This document shows positions 32,007 to 41,458 of a stretch of 64,000 nucleotides of DNA, piece by piece. Source of the stretch: an uncultured Chlorobiaceae bacterium. Lineage in GTDB: Bacteria; Bacteroidota; Chlorobiia; Chlorobiales; Chlorobiaceae. The translations under genes were made by a program, and so were the position numbers. The notes under the pieces were generated by a model. That model was not told the DNA's origin. It did no database searches and saw only the letters and a program-made list of their open reading frames with translations. The stretch's first letter is position 1. The number at the start of each line of letters is the position of its first letter. The DNA lies in contig CAJEXQ010000005.1 of the NCBI GenBank assembly GCA_903994635.1, forward strand, positions 40,152 to 104,151, read 5' to 3'.

Positions 32007-32552
32007 ATGCCTGCTGAAAAACCAGTTCTATCTCTTTTGCCTGTTGAGGGTAAACTCTACGCTGTTCTGCTTGGTACAGCAATGATTCTTCTGACGACGA
32101 CGGTTCCTTATCTGACCTTGCTGAATGTCTTTCTGTTTGCTGGCATTTTTCTTGCCGGGGTGGTGGCGCTGCATCAGACCATCATGCGTTTTCAGGTGAC
32201 GCTGACCTTCAGGGAGGCTTTCGTGCTTGGTTGCATGGCAGGTTTTGTGGGAGGAGTTGTCTCTGAGGTAGTAACCTTTTTTCTTATGACATCCTTGCAC
32301 TACAGACCGGGCACAGAGAGTCTTGCGTTGATTGTCGATTGGGCGCTGGATATGGCCAGGAAGCAGCCTGAGCTTCAGGAGCAGGTGCAGGCACTGGTTG
32401 CTGCGGAAAAAATGGCTCTTGCGCCGGTGACGTTAACGTTTACCGAGCTTCTGATGAATATGGCTTTTTCCGGGATTTTTTATGCACCCATCTCCGGACT
32501 CGGCGGGGCTTATGCTGTGCGCAGGCTCAAGCGTCAGGCGGCACGAGGGTAA
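32007..32552 (+). CDS. DUF4199 membrane protein
   Basis: A 181-residue protein with four predicted membrane helices (~20-35, 38-57, 70-95, 145-165), matching the DUF4199 layout seen in Bacteroidetes/Chlorobi. Function is unknown. It is the last gene of the parA-parB-dapB run and converges on menE with a 26-nt 3' overlap, leaving no room for a separate terminator. Confidence 0.75.
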   Translation: MPAEKPVLSLLPVEGKLYAVLLGTAMILLTTTVPYLTLLNVFLFAGIFLAGVVALHQTIMRFQVTLTFREAFVLGCMAGFVGGVVSEVVTFFLMTSLHYRPGTESLALIVDWALDMARKQPELQEQVQALVAAEKMALAPVTLTFTELLMNMAFSGIFYAPISGLGGAYAVRRLKRQAARG

Positions 32553-34008
32553 GTGGTGAACAGCCTTCGAAAGCCAGTGTTTTGTAAAATATCCGGTCGA
32601 TTTTCTGTGATCCTGGCAGTGTCGCCCACTCATCTACCCGACAGTAATGTGCCGGGCTTTTCAGTTTCCCCGCAATGGAGTGCATGGCTGTGGTGAGAGT
32701 GATATCATCAGGTTTACTCTCCCCAATGGTTTTGATGAACGCCACAGGACGCTGGCCATACTCATCATCATTAACCGGGACGACAAGCGCTTCAAGAACT
32801 CCGTCAATCATCATCAGCGACTTTTCAATCTCTTCGGGATGAATATTTTCTCCACCTGAAATAAACATGTTGTCTCTCCGGCCAGCCACAGTGACGGTGC
32901 CATCATCGGTAACATTCCCGATATCCGAGGTATGGAACCAGCCGTCGTTATCGGTTTGGGGCTGGATTTGTCCCTCCCTGAGGTAGCCCTGAAACAGGCA
33001 GCTCCCTTTTACCAGCAATTCACCATCCCTTGATGCCATGATCTCGCGCCAGGGAAGCAGCTTGCCGCTGTTCTCCTGAATGTCTTGTATCGGCGCAGGG
33101 GAGGTGGCAATCTGAGAACTCATCTCGGTTGAACCGTAGCTCAGGTAGAGCGGAATATGCTGCCTCACAGCCTCCTCAATCAGCGATTTTGGCGCTGAAC
33201 TTCCGCCAAGCAGAACAGCTTTCATCGTTCGCAGCAGGACAGCGCTCTCTTTGTCGGCAAGCAGCCGGTAAAGCTGTGTCGGGACAACGGAGATGTGGGT
33301 AAGCTGAAAGTTGTGCAGCGACTGCGCGAGAGATTCCTCTGGTTTGCCGAGAGCAAGGCAGCCTCCTGAGATAAGCGAACGGAAGAGGAGTGAGTAGCCG
33401 CCGACGTGGTAAAGCGGCAGCGAGAGAAGCCAGCAATCGCCAGCGCCGAAGGGAATATTTTTATTGGAACCGAGAGCGCTGTGCCAGTGGTTGGCAAAGC
33501 TGTGAACCGCAGCTTTGGCCTCTCCTGAACTTGCAGATGTGTGGATAATAGTGACGGGCTGGTGCATTGCCTCCATGTTTTTTGCCATGTCGGCTTTGTT
33601 GCTGTTTTGTACTGTTGTTGCGGTATGAAGCGCTGAATCGGAAGAGTCGTCGTGAAGCAATTCATCAATACTGATGCTGCCCTTTCGCGATTTATTAGAA
33701 TTGGAGGTTACGATCAGGCTTGGCTGGAGTTTATTAATGGTGTTGCCAAGCAGGTGTTCAGGAAAACGATAGTTCAACGGTGCGGCAATCATGCCCGATT
33801 TCAGGAGTCCGAGGAGAAGCATGATCATCTCTGTCGTGTTTGGCGATACTATCGCAACAATCTCGCCGGATCGAATGCCTCTGCTGCTGAGGTGGCTGGC
33901 AATGGCTTCAGTGATGGCGTTGCATTCGTTGAACGAAAGAGTTCTGTCACTCATTCGCAGGGCTGGCGCGTTTCCATAGAGCTTGGCAGCGCGGGCTATA
34001 ATGTCCAC
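32527..34008 (-). CDS. menE: o-Succinylbenzoate-CoA ligase
   Basis: A 493-residue ANL-superfamily acyl-CoA ligase that activates o-succinylbenzoate with CoA and ATP. The P-loop-like motif is IIHTSASSGEAKAAVHSF. LSYGSTEMSS, WFHTSDIGNV and GRRDNMFISGGENIHPEEIE are the adenylation and hinge motifs, and the late catalytic Lys is in PGSQKIDRIFYK. It is the last gene of menH-B-C-E on the minus strand; its start overlaps the end of menC by 13 nt. Confidence 0.93.
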   Translation of the reverse strand: MDIIARAAKLYGNAPALRMSDRTLSFNECNAITEAIASHLSSRGIRSGEIVAIVSPNTTEMIMLLLGLLKSGMIAAPLNYRFPEHLLGNTINKLQPSLIVTSNSNKSRKGSISIDELLHDDSSDSALHTATTVQNSNKADMAKNMEAMHQPVTIIHTSASSGEAKAAVHSFANHWHSALGSNKNIPFGAGDCWLLSLPLYHVGGYSLLFRSLISGGCLALGKPEESLAQSLHNFQLTHISVVPTQLYRLLADKESAVLLRTMKAVLLGGSSAPKSLIEEAVRQHIPLYLSYGSTEMSSQIATSPAPIQDIQENSGKLLPWREIMASRDGELLVKGSCLFQGYLREGQIQPQTDNDGWFHTSDIGNVTDDGTVTVAGRRDNMFISGGENIHPEEIEKSLMMIDGVLEALVVPVNDDEYGQRPVAFIKTIGESKPDDITLTTAMHSIAGKLKSPAHYCRVDEWATLPGSQKIDRIFYKTLAFEGCSPLTLVPPDA

Positions 34009-35069
34009 AACGAAGTTCTCTGCATGCTTTTCTGCTTCACCTTCAACCCAGACCGGTAGAGCTTGTGCGGATCGAGCAGAGCATTCTCGGCACCAAAAGG
34101 AGTCTCAAGCAGGTCATGTTGCAGGTAGCGGTAAGTATCAAGTCCACAAGCGGCTGGCTTAGAGTCGGTTGAGGCTGCCAGTAATGCGTAAAAGCTGAGG
34201 CTGATGCCGCTTTCGAAAGCTGAGCTGAACACGGCAAGCAGATTTTTTTCTCTTGCGTATCGAGCGAAGTGCAGCGCTGCTGAAATACCTCCCAACCGGT
34301 TTGGTTTCAGTATCAGGGCGGCAAGTGCAGCTTCTGGAATCGTTGTGAGCAGTTCAGGATTTTGCCAGAGGGTCTCGTCAAGCGCTGAGTGAATGCCTGT
34401 TTTCGCATAAAAATCGCCGATGAGTTCAGCTTCTTGCAGCGGCTCTTCGATATAGGCAACACTGCCAGCCGGAAGCTTTTCAGCAAACCCGATGGCTTCA
34501 TCAAGTGAGAGCGACTGATTGGCATCAAGCCGGAGTTCGACACTCCTGCCAAAGGTGTGGTGCAGCTCTTTGATGCTGTTGATGGAGTTGGTTGTTGTGT
34601 TGGCGTTTACTTTGAGCTTGAAGGTGCGGTATCCAAGATCGAAATACTTTTCTGCACGTTCCATGACCTGCGGTGTGTCGCCAAAGAGCAGGGCATTGAC
34701 TGGCACTCTGGGAGTAACAGTCATGTTTTCAGAAAACGATGGAAGTGTTCCTGATATGGCAGCCTCAAGGTTGATCATGGCCATCTCGAGTCCAGTGCGA
34801 ACCGAAGGGTACAGTCCATCCTGTTCAATGGGAGAGGCAGTCAGATTGTGTTTAGCCAACAGTTCGACAATTTGTGCTTCGGCTGATTGCAGCGTTTCCC
34901 TGTGGAGACCCGGGAGAGGTGCTATTTCACCGTAGGCAATATGCTCTCCATCCGTACTTCTCAGTGCGATGATGATGCCCTCCCTTTGCACCAGTCGCTG
35001 CCGTTTTACGGTGACAGGCTCAGTGAAAGGGATGGTATATCGATAGAGAACAACATGCGAAGCGTTCAA
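33996..35069 (-). CDS. menC: o-Succinylbenzoate synthase
   Basis: A 357-residue enolase-superfamily dehydratase making o-succinylbenzoate from SHCHC. Active-site elements are visible: TFKLKVNAN (catalytic Lys), [24 protein letters not shown] (metal ligands) and ILKPNRLGG (second Lys). It overlaps menB by 4 nt at its start and menE at its end. Confidence 0.92.
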   Translation of the reverse strand: MNASHVVLYRYTIPFTEPVTVKRQRLVQREGIIIALRSTDGEHIAYGEIAPLPGLHRETLQSAEAQIVELLAKHNLTASPIEQDGLYPSVRTGLEMAMINLEAAISGTLPSFSENMTVTPRVPVNALLFGDTPQVMERAEKYFDLGYRTFKLKVNANTTTNSINSIKELHHTFGRSVELRLDANQSLSLDEAIGFAEKLPAGSVAYIEEPLQEAELIGDFYAKTGIHSALDETLWQNPELLTTIPEAALAALILKPNRLGGISAALHFARYAREKNLLAVFSSAFESGISLSFYALLAASTDSKPAACGLDTYRYLQHDLLETPFGAENALLDPHKLYRSGLKVKQKSMQRTSLWTL

Positions 35070-35887
35070 GGTCGTTTTGGAAATTTGTTGAAATCAGGTT
35101 TCCGTTTTTCGACGAAGGCATTCCTTCCCTCCTGCCCTTCCTCACTCATATAATAGAGCATTGTGGCATTTCCTGCAAGCTCCTGCAGGCCGGATTGTCC
35201 ATCACAATCGGCATTGAGGGCAGATTTCAGGCAGCGAATAGCAAGCGGAGAGTTGGCCAAGATTTCGCGGCACCACTGCACGGTCTCCTCTTCAAGGCGC
35301 TCAAGCGGCACAACGGTGTTCACCAGCCCCATGGCAAGCGCTTCAGCGGCGTTGTACTGGCGGCAGAGAAACCATATTTCGCGAGCCTTTTTCTGGCCCA
35401 CAAGGCGGGCCATATAGCTTGCGCCCCATCCTCCGTCAAAAGATCCAACCTTTGGGCCGGTCTGGCCGAAGATGGCGTTTTCCGCAGCAATGGTGAGGTC
35501 GCAGAGCATGTGCAGCACGTGGCCACCGCCGATGGAGTAGCCAGCAACCATGGCAATGACCGGTTTAGGACAGGTGCGTATATCACGCTGGAAGTCAAGA
35601 ACATTCAAACGGTTAACCCCTTTACCGTCAGCATAACCGGCGTTACCCCTGATTTTCTGGTCGCCTCCCGAGCAGAACGCCTTCTCCCCCTGACCGGTGA
35701 GAATGACAACACCAATTCTCTCGTCATTTCGTGCATCCGAAAGGGCGGCAATCATCTCATCAACAGTCTGGGGACGGAATGCGTTCCTCACCTCCGGGCG
35801 GTTGATGGTAATCTTTGCAATACCTTCCGCTTTATGGTAGAGGATGTCCGTAAAATCACCTGCAGGTATCCAGTTCACTGTACTCAT
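35066..35887 (-). CDS. menB: 1,4-Dihydroxy-2-naphthoyl-CoA synthase
   Basis: A 273-residue crotonase-fold enzyme performing the Dieckmann-like ring closure. The hallmark blocks are [29 protein letters not shown] (oxyanion hole), [19 protein letters not shown] and the C-terminal [14 protein letters not shown]. It is tightly coupled to menH upstream (4-nt overlap) and menC downstream. Confidence 0.96.
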   Translation of the reverse strand: MSTVNWIPAGDFTDILYHKAEGIAKITINRPEVRNAFRPQTVDEMIAALSDARNDERIGVVILTGQGEKAFCSGGDQKIRGNAGYADGKGVNRLNVLDFQRDIRTCPKPVIAMVAGYSIGGGHVLHMLCDLTIAAENAIFGQTGPKVGSFDGGWGASYMARLVGQKKAREIWFLCRQYNAAEALAMGLVNTVVPLERLEEETVQWCREILANSPLAIRCLKSALNADCDGQSGLQELAGNATMLYYMSEEGQEGRNAFVEKRKPDFNKFPKRP

Positions 35888-36708
35888 TGGTTCTTCTTCT
35901 CTTGCTGGTTGAAAAAATTTTTCAAACGATCCAGAAACAAATCCCTGTTTTCAAGCTGCAGGGTATGGCCACAATGCGGGAAGATTTCAAGATCGGATTC
36001 AGGGGTTAACTTAACCATTTGGTGACCAATCTCAACGTAGCGCTCATCTTTTTCTCCCGTAAAAAAGCTCACCGGCACACCGTTATTCTTTAACTCTTCC
36101 CAAAATGACGGCTGTCGTCCTGTTCCCAAAAGCCTCAGCGCCAGCGCAAGATTCTGAGGGTCATTGATTTTTCTTTCGCTCTCAACTTCTTTGAAGATCG
36201 GGTGGCTTTTCAATGTGGCGAAGAGAGGCTGCTCATACCAGGCCTCGATAAAACCATCAAAGTTCCTCTCAATTTTCCGTGCCACTTTTTCGTCATGCTC
36301 CTGCCTGTCAATTCGCTCTTTTTCTGTCTTGAGCCCCGGTGAAGCGGAGATAATAACCGCCTTGCTGAAGAGTTCCGGGTGACGAAGCAGCAGCGCCAGC
36401 GCAATACGGCCACCCATCGAATAGCCCACCAGAGAGCAGGGTGGGGAGGCTGATTGGCGCAGGAGAGCCGCAAGCGCATCAACGGTCTTGATAAAAAAAT
36501 CTTCTGGTGGTTGCGTTTGCAGGAGGTTGGCGCTCCCGTGACCGGGAAGATCAACCATCATGCAGCAGTAGTTGTTCTGAAGCTCCCTTGTCACGGGAAG
36601 CCAGTCACTGCCAGAGCCGAGAAAACCGTGCAGAAACACGATGCGCGGCAGGGATGGATTGCCGATAGTGGCGATGTGGAAAGGGATGCCGTTTATGGTT
36701 GTTGGCAT
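35884..36708 (-). CDS. menH: 2-Succinyl-6-hydroxy-2,4-cyclohexadiene-1-carboxylate synthase (MenH-like)
   Basis: A 274-residue alpha/beta hydrolase with [13 protein letters not shown], the nucleophile elbow [13 protein letters not shown] and the catalytic His in [11 protein letters not shown]. The SHCHC synthase role is inferred from its first position in menH-B-C-E. menF and menD, which usually precede it, are not present in the ~1.9 kb upstream, which holds mobile-element remnants. Confidence 0.88.
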   Translation of the reverse strand: MPTTINGIPFHIATIGNPSLPRIVFLHGFLGSGSDWLPVTRELQNNYCCMMVDLPGHGSANLLQTQPPEDFFIKTVDALAALLRQSASPPCSLVGYSMGGRIALALLLRHPELFSKAVIISASPGLKTEKERIDRQEHDEKVARKIERNFDGFIEAWYEQPLFATLKSHPIFKEVESERKINDPQNLALALRLLGTGRQPSFWEELKNNGVPVSFFTGEKDERYVEIGHQMVKLTPESDLEIFPHCGHTLQLENRDLFLDRLKNFFNQQEKKNQ

Positions 36709-37176
36709 GGGGAGAAGGTGGGGTGGTTTATATGGCGATGTTTCCTTTTGATAATAACTTATTATGAGATTTACTATTTTTTAGGCTGATCTGCCTAAAA
36801 CGATACAAAACCATTTAAAACCTTATCAATTCTTGTTGACGTTATAACCTTATTGCTCTTTGAGGGTATCCGCAATACCGCCCAGACTGTACCTACCACT
36901 AAAAATGTCTGTCAGATAGGTACGTACTGATTACAGCTCTGCTTTATCCTTAAACAAGTCGTACCAGCGGCCCCTGCCTGAATTCTTATCAAGATATTGC
37001 TGAAACAGGAGAATAAAAAAGGATCTGCAAAATAATTACCGTTTTTGATGCTCATAATGCCGGATTGTGTAAGTCGAGGAGGTAGTCGGCGAGTTCGAGG
37101 CCCTGGGTTCGGTCGGCGGGGGGGGCGTTTTTCGGGGATGGTGTATGGTGTCATCCACCATCCTTTACTTATAAAG
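36709..37176. other. Spacer with hairpins and a short gene-end remnant
   Basis: No intact gene. An 8-bp hairpin (TTTTAGGC/GCCTAAAA) is at 36779-36800. On the minus strand a frame ending at 37052 reads DRTQGLELADYLLDLHNPAL, which looks like the C terminus of a lost coding gene. A second inverted repeat GGATGGTG/CACCATCC is at 37136-37163, just before the group II intron copy. Confidence 0.4.
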
Positions 37177-37773
37177 GTGAGTAGACCGGAGGAATTTCAC
37201 CTCCAGCCCCTCGCAGAATCGGACAGGAACGTCTCCGCTCATCCGGCTCCCATCATCCAACCATACGGCTTTGTTATACCGAAACGCTCCTCCTGTTTGC
37301 ACAGTTGGCATAAGGGTATGACCAGATGACGCGACTCCTTTGCTCCAGCCTCATTACAAGGCTTTCATTGCTCGTATGAGTCGCTCCGCCCCTTGATGGC
37401 GCATTGGTATTATTGGCCTCGCTTTTTACACTTGCGCCTTTCCCTTTGCATCGACAACGAAGGATCCTGTAGTTCAATGCAAGAGCCCAAACCAGAAACA
37501 CGCTGCCTTTATGCCGGACACCGCTTGGCCAGTAAACAGGTTTCCGCCAAACTTTTCCTGAATCAACAACTCTACTCAGTTTTGATGTCATCTTTAACTT
37601 TCGACACGTTTACGGTAATTTACTTGTGTTCGTCTTTCTTGGTTCATACCTGACATCTTTACGATGCCTTTTCCGTAATGCTCACGACGAGAGCTTTTGA
37701 CTAACGCCGCTTACGGTGGTTTGCACCCTGCTCCTGCAAGCCGAGTGCGAGGGGCCGACCCTCATCTCTTGCA
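37177..37773 (-). mobile_element. ORF-less group II intron copy
   Basis: Nearly the same sequence as the 5' (55605-56100) and 3' (54294-54380) parts of the full-length intron at 54294-56126, but lacking the whole reverse-transcriptase ORF: the start-codon region (ACAAAGCCGTAT) is joined directly to the domain V-VI segment. The domain V-like hairpin (GAGCCGGATGAGCGG...GTCCGGATTC) and the 3' end ...CTACTCAC are retained. The 5' end is lost or altered where it abuts another intron's 3' end at ~37774. It could in principle be mobilised in trans by the intact LtrA-like protein. Confidence 0.75.
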
Positions 37774-37850
37774 GTCGGGTAACAGCGGCGCATTACTGCA
37801 CCGCCGTCCCCTAAGAACCGGGCAAGCGATTTTCACCGCACACGGCTCAA
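37774..37850 (-). mobile_element. 3' end (domains V-VI) of a second, different group II intron
   Basis: On the minus strand 37848-37815 folds as a typical domain V (GAGCCGTGTGCGGTGAAAA...CCCGGTTC), followed by a domain VI-like stem (ACGGCGG.../CCGCTGT) ending ...CCCGAC. The sequence differs from the other intron family in the window. No RT gene remains upstream. Confidence 0.6.
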
Positions 37851-38239
37851 GCCTCGGCAAAGGCACCTTGCGGCACCCGACAACACCGCTGTGTTGATTT
37901 GGTTTTCTGTTTTTTCCGACGAGCCTCAAAGTATTGCAAGTCATAGCCAAATTTGGCTGCGTGGGCATCACGAATAGCTCTTACTTCATCTACGATACCG
38001 TCATTCCACATCTTCTTCTCCAAGTAGTTCTTTGGGGGGCAAATGAATGACAGCGATAAGCCAATATCTTCGAGATGAGCAGCGAGACCTCTTTGTATCT
38101 CCGGGTTTGCAATGTGCCTACTCCACGTCAGAAGATAATCAACGGCATTGACTTGTGGCAATTGCAATGTGTAGCGCATCTTCCAGCCGCATTGGCTGAA
38201 ATAATCCCCTTCGCTATCAGCGAGTTGGCATCTTTCCAT
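37847..38239 (-). pseudogene. PIN-toxin C-terminal remnant fused to a short partner-like protein
   Basis: The frame includes AVDYLLTWSRHIANPEIQ and LSFICPPKNYLE, which resemble the C-terminal third of PIN proteins of the type YLLTWNxxHIAN...ICTPEEL. It then runs in frame into MWNDGIVDEVRAIRDAHAAKFGYDLQ, a motif of ~60-residue proteins often encoded just downstream of such PIN genes. It ends in intron-derived sequence. The N-terminal PIN half is missing. Confidence 0.45.
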
Positions 38240-38595
38240 GATCAGTGTAGAGCTTTTTCAGCGTTGAGGTTCGCCTTCCCTGCTTTGGGAAGTCAAATCA
38301 GGTTTTCTACGTTACGCCGGAAGATTGAGCGGCAGTTGGCGCGGGTGGTGCTGGAGCGGGATGATGTGCTGGAGGTGGTTGAGGGGTAATTCCACCCCCA
38401 GACACCTCTACGGTTTTGGCATGGATTTCAACTACCTGATCTATGGTGATATACATCAGTGGCATAGGGACACTGCTACTGTTGTTTGTTTTGCTGGCTC
38501 ACGCCTATCAAGAATTATTGTATGCCCGATGCACTCCCTCTTTATTGCCATTTCTTCCTTAGATTGAAGAAAGAATCCCCTATATTGTCCCTATC
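38240..38595 (+). other. Spacer with a 3' gene fragment
   Basis: No complete gene. On the plus strand a frame ending at 38389 reads STLRRKIERQLARVVLERDD and DVLEVVEG then stops, looking like the end of a lost gene. The last ~200 nt before 38596 appear non-coding and presumably contain the AAA ATPase promoter. Confidence 0.35.
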
Positions 38596-39882
38596 ATGAA
38601 GAAAGAAACCATAAAGCAGATCATCAGGGACTTCCATGTCACTGCGCCGCCAGCCCTGAAACGGCGCTCGCTGCAGGTGCCTCTGGATACGGGCAAGATC
38701 ATTACCCTTGTGGGAGTGCGGCGTTGCGGCAAGACCTCTTTGCTGTTCAACGTCATCAGTGACCTCTTGCTCAAGGGAGTGCTGATAACCTCAATCCTCT
38801 ATATCAACTTTGAAGATGAGCGGCTTGAATTGAAAACAGAGGAGCTGGATCTCCTTTTGCAGGCTTACCAGGAGCTCTACCCTGACATGCCCCTTGAGGG
38901 GTGCTCTTTTTTCTTCGATGAAATCCAGAATATTGCAGGGTGGGACAAGTTTGTGCGGCGTCTTTATGACCGTGGCACGAAAAACATCTTTATTACCGAC
39001 TCAAACGCCCGATTCCTGAGCAGCGATATCGCCACCAGTTTGCGAGGCAGAACCATCAGTTATGAGGTCTTTCCCCTCTCTTTCAGTGAGTACCTGACCT
39101 TCAAGGGTGTTACGCCAGACCTGAACAGCACTCACTCAATCGCCCTCATCAATCATCATCTTGAGAACTATCTCAAGCATGGTGGTTTTCCGGAGGTGAT
39201 CGGCTATGATGATGCGTTGCGAAACCGGGTGTTGCAGGAATATTTCAATGTCATGATTTACCGTGACCTGGTTGAGCGGTACGAAATCAAAAACCTCCCT
39301 GCGCTGAAATTCTTTCTGAAGCGGATCATCTCATCGGCCACAAAGCAGCTTTCGGTCAACAATATCTATAACGAATTGAAGTCTTCCGGTTTCAAGATCG
39401 GCAAGAACCAGTTGTACGATTTCCTTGAGGCTGCCGTAAACATCTCCCTCGCGCAAATACTGAGGAAATATTCCAGCTCGCTTGTTGATCGGGAACTGGG
39501 TGAGAGAAAGATCTATGTGATCGACACCGGCCTGTTGAATGCTCTCGACTTCAAATTTTCGGACGATACGGGCAAAGCTCTGGAGGAGGCTGTTTTTCAG
39601 GAACTCAAGCGGCGGGAAAGGGAGATCTACTTTTTCAAGGATAAATCGGAATGTGATTTTATTGTCAAAACAGGGTTCGATGTGACGGAAGCTATTCAGG
39701 TTTCAGCAACCCTCAGCGATGCAAAAACGCGTAACAGGGAGCTTCGCGGCCTGACGGAGTGCTGTAACAAGTTCGGATTGCGCCGTGGCCTGATTATCAC
39801 ACTCAGCGGATCGGAAGAGTTTGAGCATCATGGAATAGCCGTTACGGTCATGCCGCTCTACCGGTGGCTGTTGCTAAAGTAA
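38596..39882 (+). CDS. AAA_14/DUF4143 ATPase
   Basis: A 428-residue P-loop ATPase. The Walker A motif is VGVRRCGKTSLL (residues ~39-50) and Walker B SFFFDEIQNI. The sensor-like FITDSNARFL and the GRTISYEVFPLSFSEYL block mark AAA_14. The C-terminal DUF4143 domain has a PD-(D/E)xK-like layout (FQELKRRER...KSECDFIVK). These proteins are frequent in mobile or accessory regions; their role is unclear. It stands alone with its own upstream spacer and appears intact. Confidence 0.85.
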   Translation: MKKETIKQIIRDFHVTAPPALKRRSLQVPLDTGKIITLVGVRRCGKTSLLFNVISDLLLKGVLITSILYINFEDERLELKTEELDLLLQAYQELYPDMPLEGCSFFFDEIQNIAGWDKFVRRLYDRGTKNIFITDSNARFLSSDIATSLRGRTISYEVFPLSFSEYLTFKGVTPDLNSTHSIALINHHLENYLKHGGFPEVIGYDDALRNRVLQEYFNVMIYRDLVERYEIKNLPALKFFLKRIISSATKQLSVNNIYNELKSSGFKIGKNQLYDFLEAAVNISLAQILRKYSSSLVDRELGERKIYVIDTGLLNALDFKFSDDTGKALEEAVFQELKRREREIYFFKDKSECDFIVKTGFDVTEAIQVSATLSDAKTRNRELRGLTECCNKFGLRRGLIITLSGSEEFEHHGIAVTVMPLYRWLLLK

Positions 39883-39895
39883 GCCGCTCGTATTG

Positions 39896-40150
39896 CTATA
39901 GGTAACGTTCCAGCCCGTCAGGAGCAAGGTCTTCACCTTCTGGCCAGCAGATACCGCCAATTGGATCAATACTAACCTGCCGAAAATACCTCTCCTGACG
40001 CAAGCGCCAGTAGGCATCGCGACTCTGTATCAATGGTTCGAGATTCAGGGTCAACTCCTTGTCATTGGTGAGCCGGACTTTCAATCTTTGTCGTGAAAGT
40101 GGCATCACCTCCACAACCTGTACCCATGGTGTTTCAAGAAGAGAGTTCAT
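39896..40150 (-). CDS. DUF2442 protein, pair 1
   Basis: An 84-residue protein with the DUF2442 pattern VQVVEVMPLSRQRLKVRLTN...LEPLIQSRDAYWRL...VSIDPIGGICWPEGEDLAPD. It lies downstream of, and overlaps by 17 nt, a DUF4160 gene. This is one of three such pairs in the window, always in the order DUF4160-DUF2442. The pairing and size suggest a TA-like two-component unit, but no activity is established that I know of. Confidence 0.82.
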   Translation of the reverse strand: MNSLLETPWVQVVEVMPLSRQRLKVRLTNDKELTLNLEPLIQSRDAYWRLRQERYFRQVSIDPIGGICWPEGEDLAPDGLERYL

Positions 40151-40361
40151 TCCACTTTGCCATTAATTCCTCCTGGTTACCCAGGATAAAGTTTTTTATT
40201 TTCTTTAGTTGTGCGGTTGGCATCTGACCAGCGCATAAATCGCCGCTCTCCAGACTGAATGAACCGGCATAATCCCCATACATTGCGTGACAATGAGGCT
40301 TTTCATGATCATCCATCTACATGTAAATCGAAATACCAAAGAAAAAGGCTATGCGCGGCAT
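40134..40361 (-). pseudogene. DUF4160 protein, pair 1, interrupted by TAG
   Basis: From ATG 40361 the frame reads MPRIAFFFGISIYM, then a TAG at 40317-40319, then MDDHEKPHCHAMYGDYAG and SFSLESGDLCAGQ to the end. The segment across the stop aligns with the usual DUF4160 pattern FFGI-x-I-x-MY-x-DH-x-PPHFHA, so a single nonsense mutation has split the gene. Translation could restart at the ATG at 40316 to give a 60-residue product lacking the first strand. Confidence 0.8.
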
Positions 40362-40484
40362 GGTAATTCAGTGTTCAACCTTGAGTGTTTCGTGATAACG
40401 ATTGCTTTTAACCGTTCCTTGGGGTATTTTATACTATTTTTGTTGAGAGTCCATTATCAAGTTGTCACTTAACGCTATCCAAAA

Positions 40485-40721
40485 GTGGAAATTATGGGAA
40501 TGCCAGTACGAATAGATCATGCCTTGTATGGTCAGGCAAGAGCACAGGCCAAGGCTGAGCATCGCACCATTGCCGGGCAGATTGAGTTTTGGGCGATGAT
40601 CGGACGGACGGCTCTCGACAATCCAGATTTGCCAATCGATTTTGTTCGGGATACCCTGGTTGCAAGGGCGGAGGAAAAGTTGCACTCAACACCATTCGTC
40701 CCGGAAGGAAATCGTTCTTGA
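40485..40721 (+). CDS. ParD-like antitoxin
   Basis: A 78-residue protein (from ATG 40494 possibly 75) with GMPVRIDHALYGQARAQAKAEHRTIAGQIEFWAMIG, the pattern of the ParD-like antitoxin family. The stop overlaps the start of the following toxin gene (TGATG), as in type II operons. Confidence 0.75.
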   Translation: MEIMGMPVRIDHALYGQARAQAKAEHRTIAGQIEFWAMIGRTALDNPDLPIDFVRDTLVARAEEKLHSTPFVPEGNRS

Positions 40722-40975
40722 TGAATAACGACATTCAGGTTCATCAAAGCACTCTTTTCAGGCGAGCATACAAGCGGCTGCACCCCAACGAGAAGGCTGA
40801 TGTTGACGATGCCATTGCTGAAATTATCAAAGATCCAACTGTGGGTGAGCCAAAAAAAGGTGATCCGGCTGCTGTTTTTGTCTATAACTTCAGCCGTGAC
40901 CGTTTACAGTGCTTTGTTCAACCATTTTTTCATACAGGTACTCTGGAGCGAGATCGGCATCGTTTTCCCACCTGA
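40721..40975 (+). pseudogene. RelE/ParE-like toxin, 3' end replaced
   Basis: From ATG 40721 the protein reads MNNDIQVHQSTLFRRAYKRL, then HPNEKADVDDAIAEIIKDPT and VGEPKKGDPAAVFVYNF, a RelE-superfamily start normally continuing ~25 residues with the core strands and catalytic tail. After ~40890 the frame is simply antisense to the converging DUF2442 gene, so the toxin's C terminus was lost in a rearrangement. Probably inactive. Confidence 0.7.
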
Positions 40976-41150
40976 TGGTGTGGACGACATCTGATACTTC
41001 AAATTTTCTGAATATGTTGTAATCTTTCAGTTTTTCAAACATAGCACCCCAAAGCGCATCCTTCAGATCGACCACCCCGCTTGCTCCGTTGTTAAACGTA
41101 ATCTGTATCCGATACTCTTCTATGTATTCAGCCTTGGCGACTTCTAACAT
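40890..41150 (-). CDS. DUF2442 protein, pair 2
   Basis: An 86-residue DUF2442 protein: YRIQITFNNGASGVVDLKDALWG...MFEKLKDYNIFRKFEVS...TIRWENDADLAPEYLYEK. The last ~9 residues (VEQSTVNGHG) come from the antisense of the toxin gene, so the 3' end has been joined to foreign DNA. The upstream DUF4160 gene ends 5 nt before it. Confidence 0.8.
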   Translation of the reverse strand: MLEVAKAEYIEEYRIQITFNNGASGVVDLKDALWGAMFEKLKDYNIFRKFEVSDVVHTIRWENDADLAPEYLYEKMVEQSTVNGHG

Positions 41151-41155
41151 AATCT

Positions 41156-41413
41156 TTACTCCAATGGCGGTATTTTGTTTAAAGGTTCATGCCTCGCTGC
41201 CAGATTCCAGTCATCAAGAAGATTGTCTTTATAAATTTCGTACCATTCCATCAAGGAGTGAAGAGCACGCTTCGGAAAACGACCATCAACTATTCCTGAC
41301 AGAATTTCAACGGTGACTTTGTAGTCGCCATATTGTGCGTGAAAATGAGGCGGGCTGTGATCATTATAGAGCATAGTGATGATGATTCCAAGAAATCTGC
41401 TTAATTCCGGCAC
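41156..41413 (-). CDS. DUF4160 protein, pair 2
   Basis: An 85-residue DUF4160 protein, probably starting at GTG 41413 (VPELSRFLGIIITMLYNDH). The frame extends 45 nt further to an ATG, but GTG matches family starts. The SPPHFHAQYGDYKVTVEI block and C-terminal LLDDWNLAARHEPLNKIPPL are diagnostic. It is intact in this pair, in contrast to pair 1. Confidence 0.82.
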   Translation of the reverse strand: MPELSRFLGIIITMLYNDHSPPHFHAQYGDYKVTVEILSGIVDGRFPKRALHSLMEWYEIYKDNLLDDWNLAARHEPLNKIPPLE

Positions 41414-41458
41414 GTTTTCTCCTTTTCTCTTTTCGTTTAAGACCAGCAAAAATGCCAA

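Noticed and set aside
35195..36025. Plus-strand frame opposite menB/menH
   Set aside because: Antisense to two intact, overlapping men genes.
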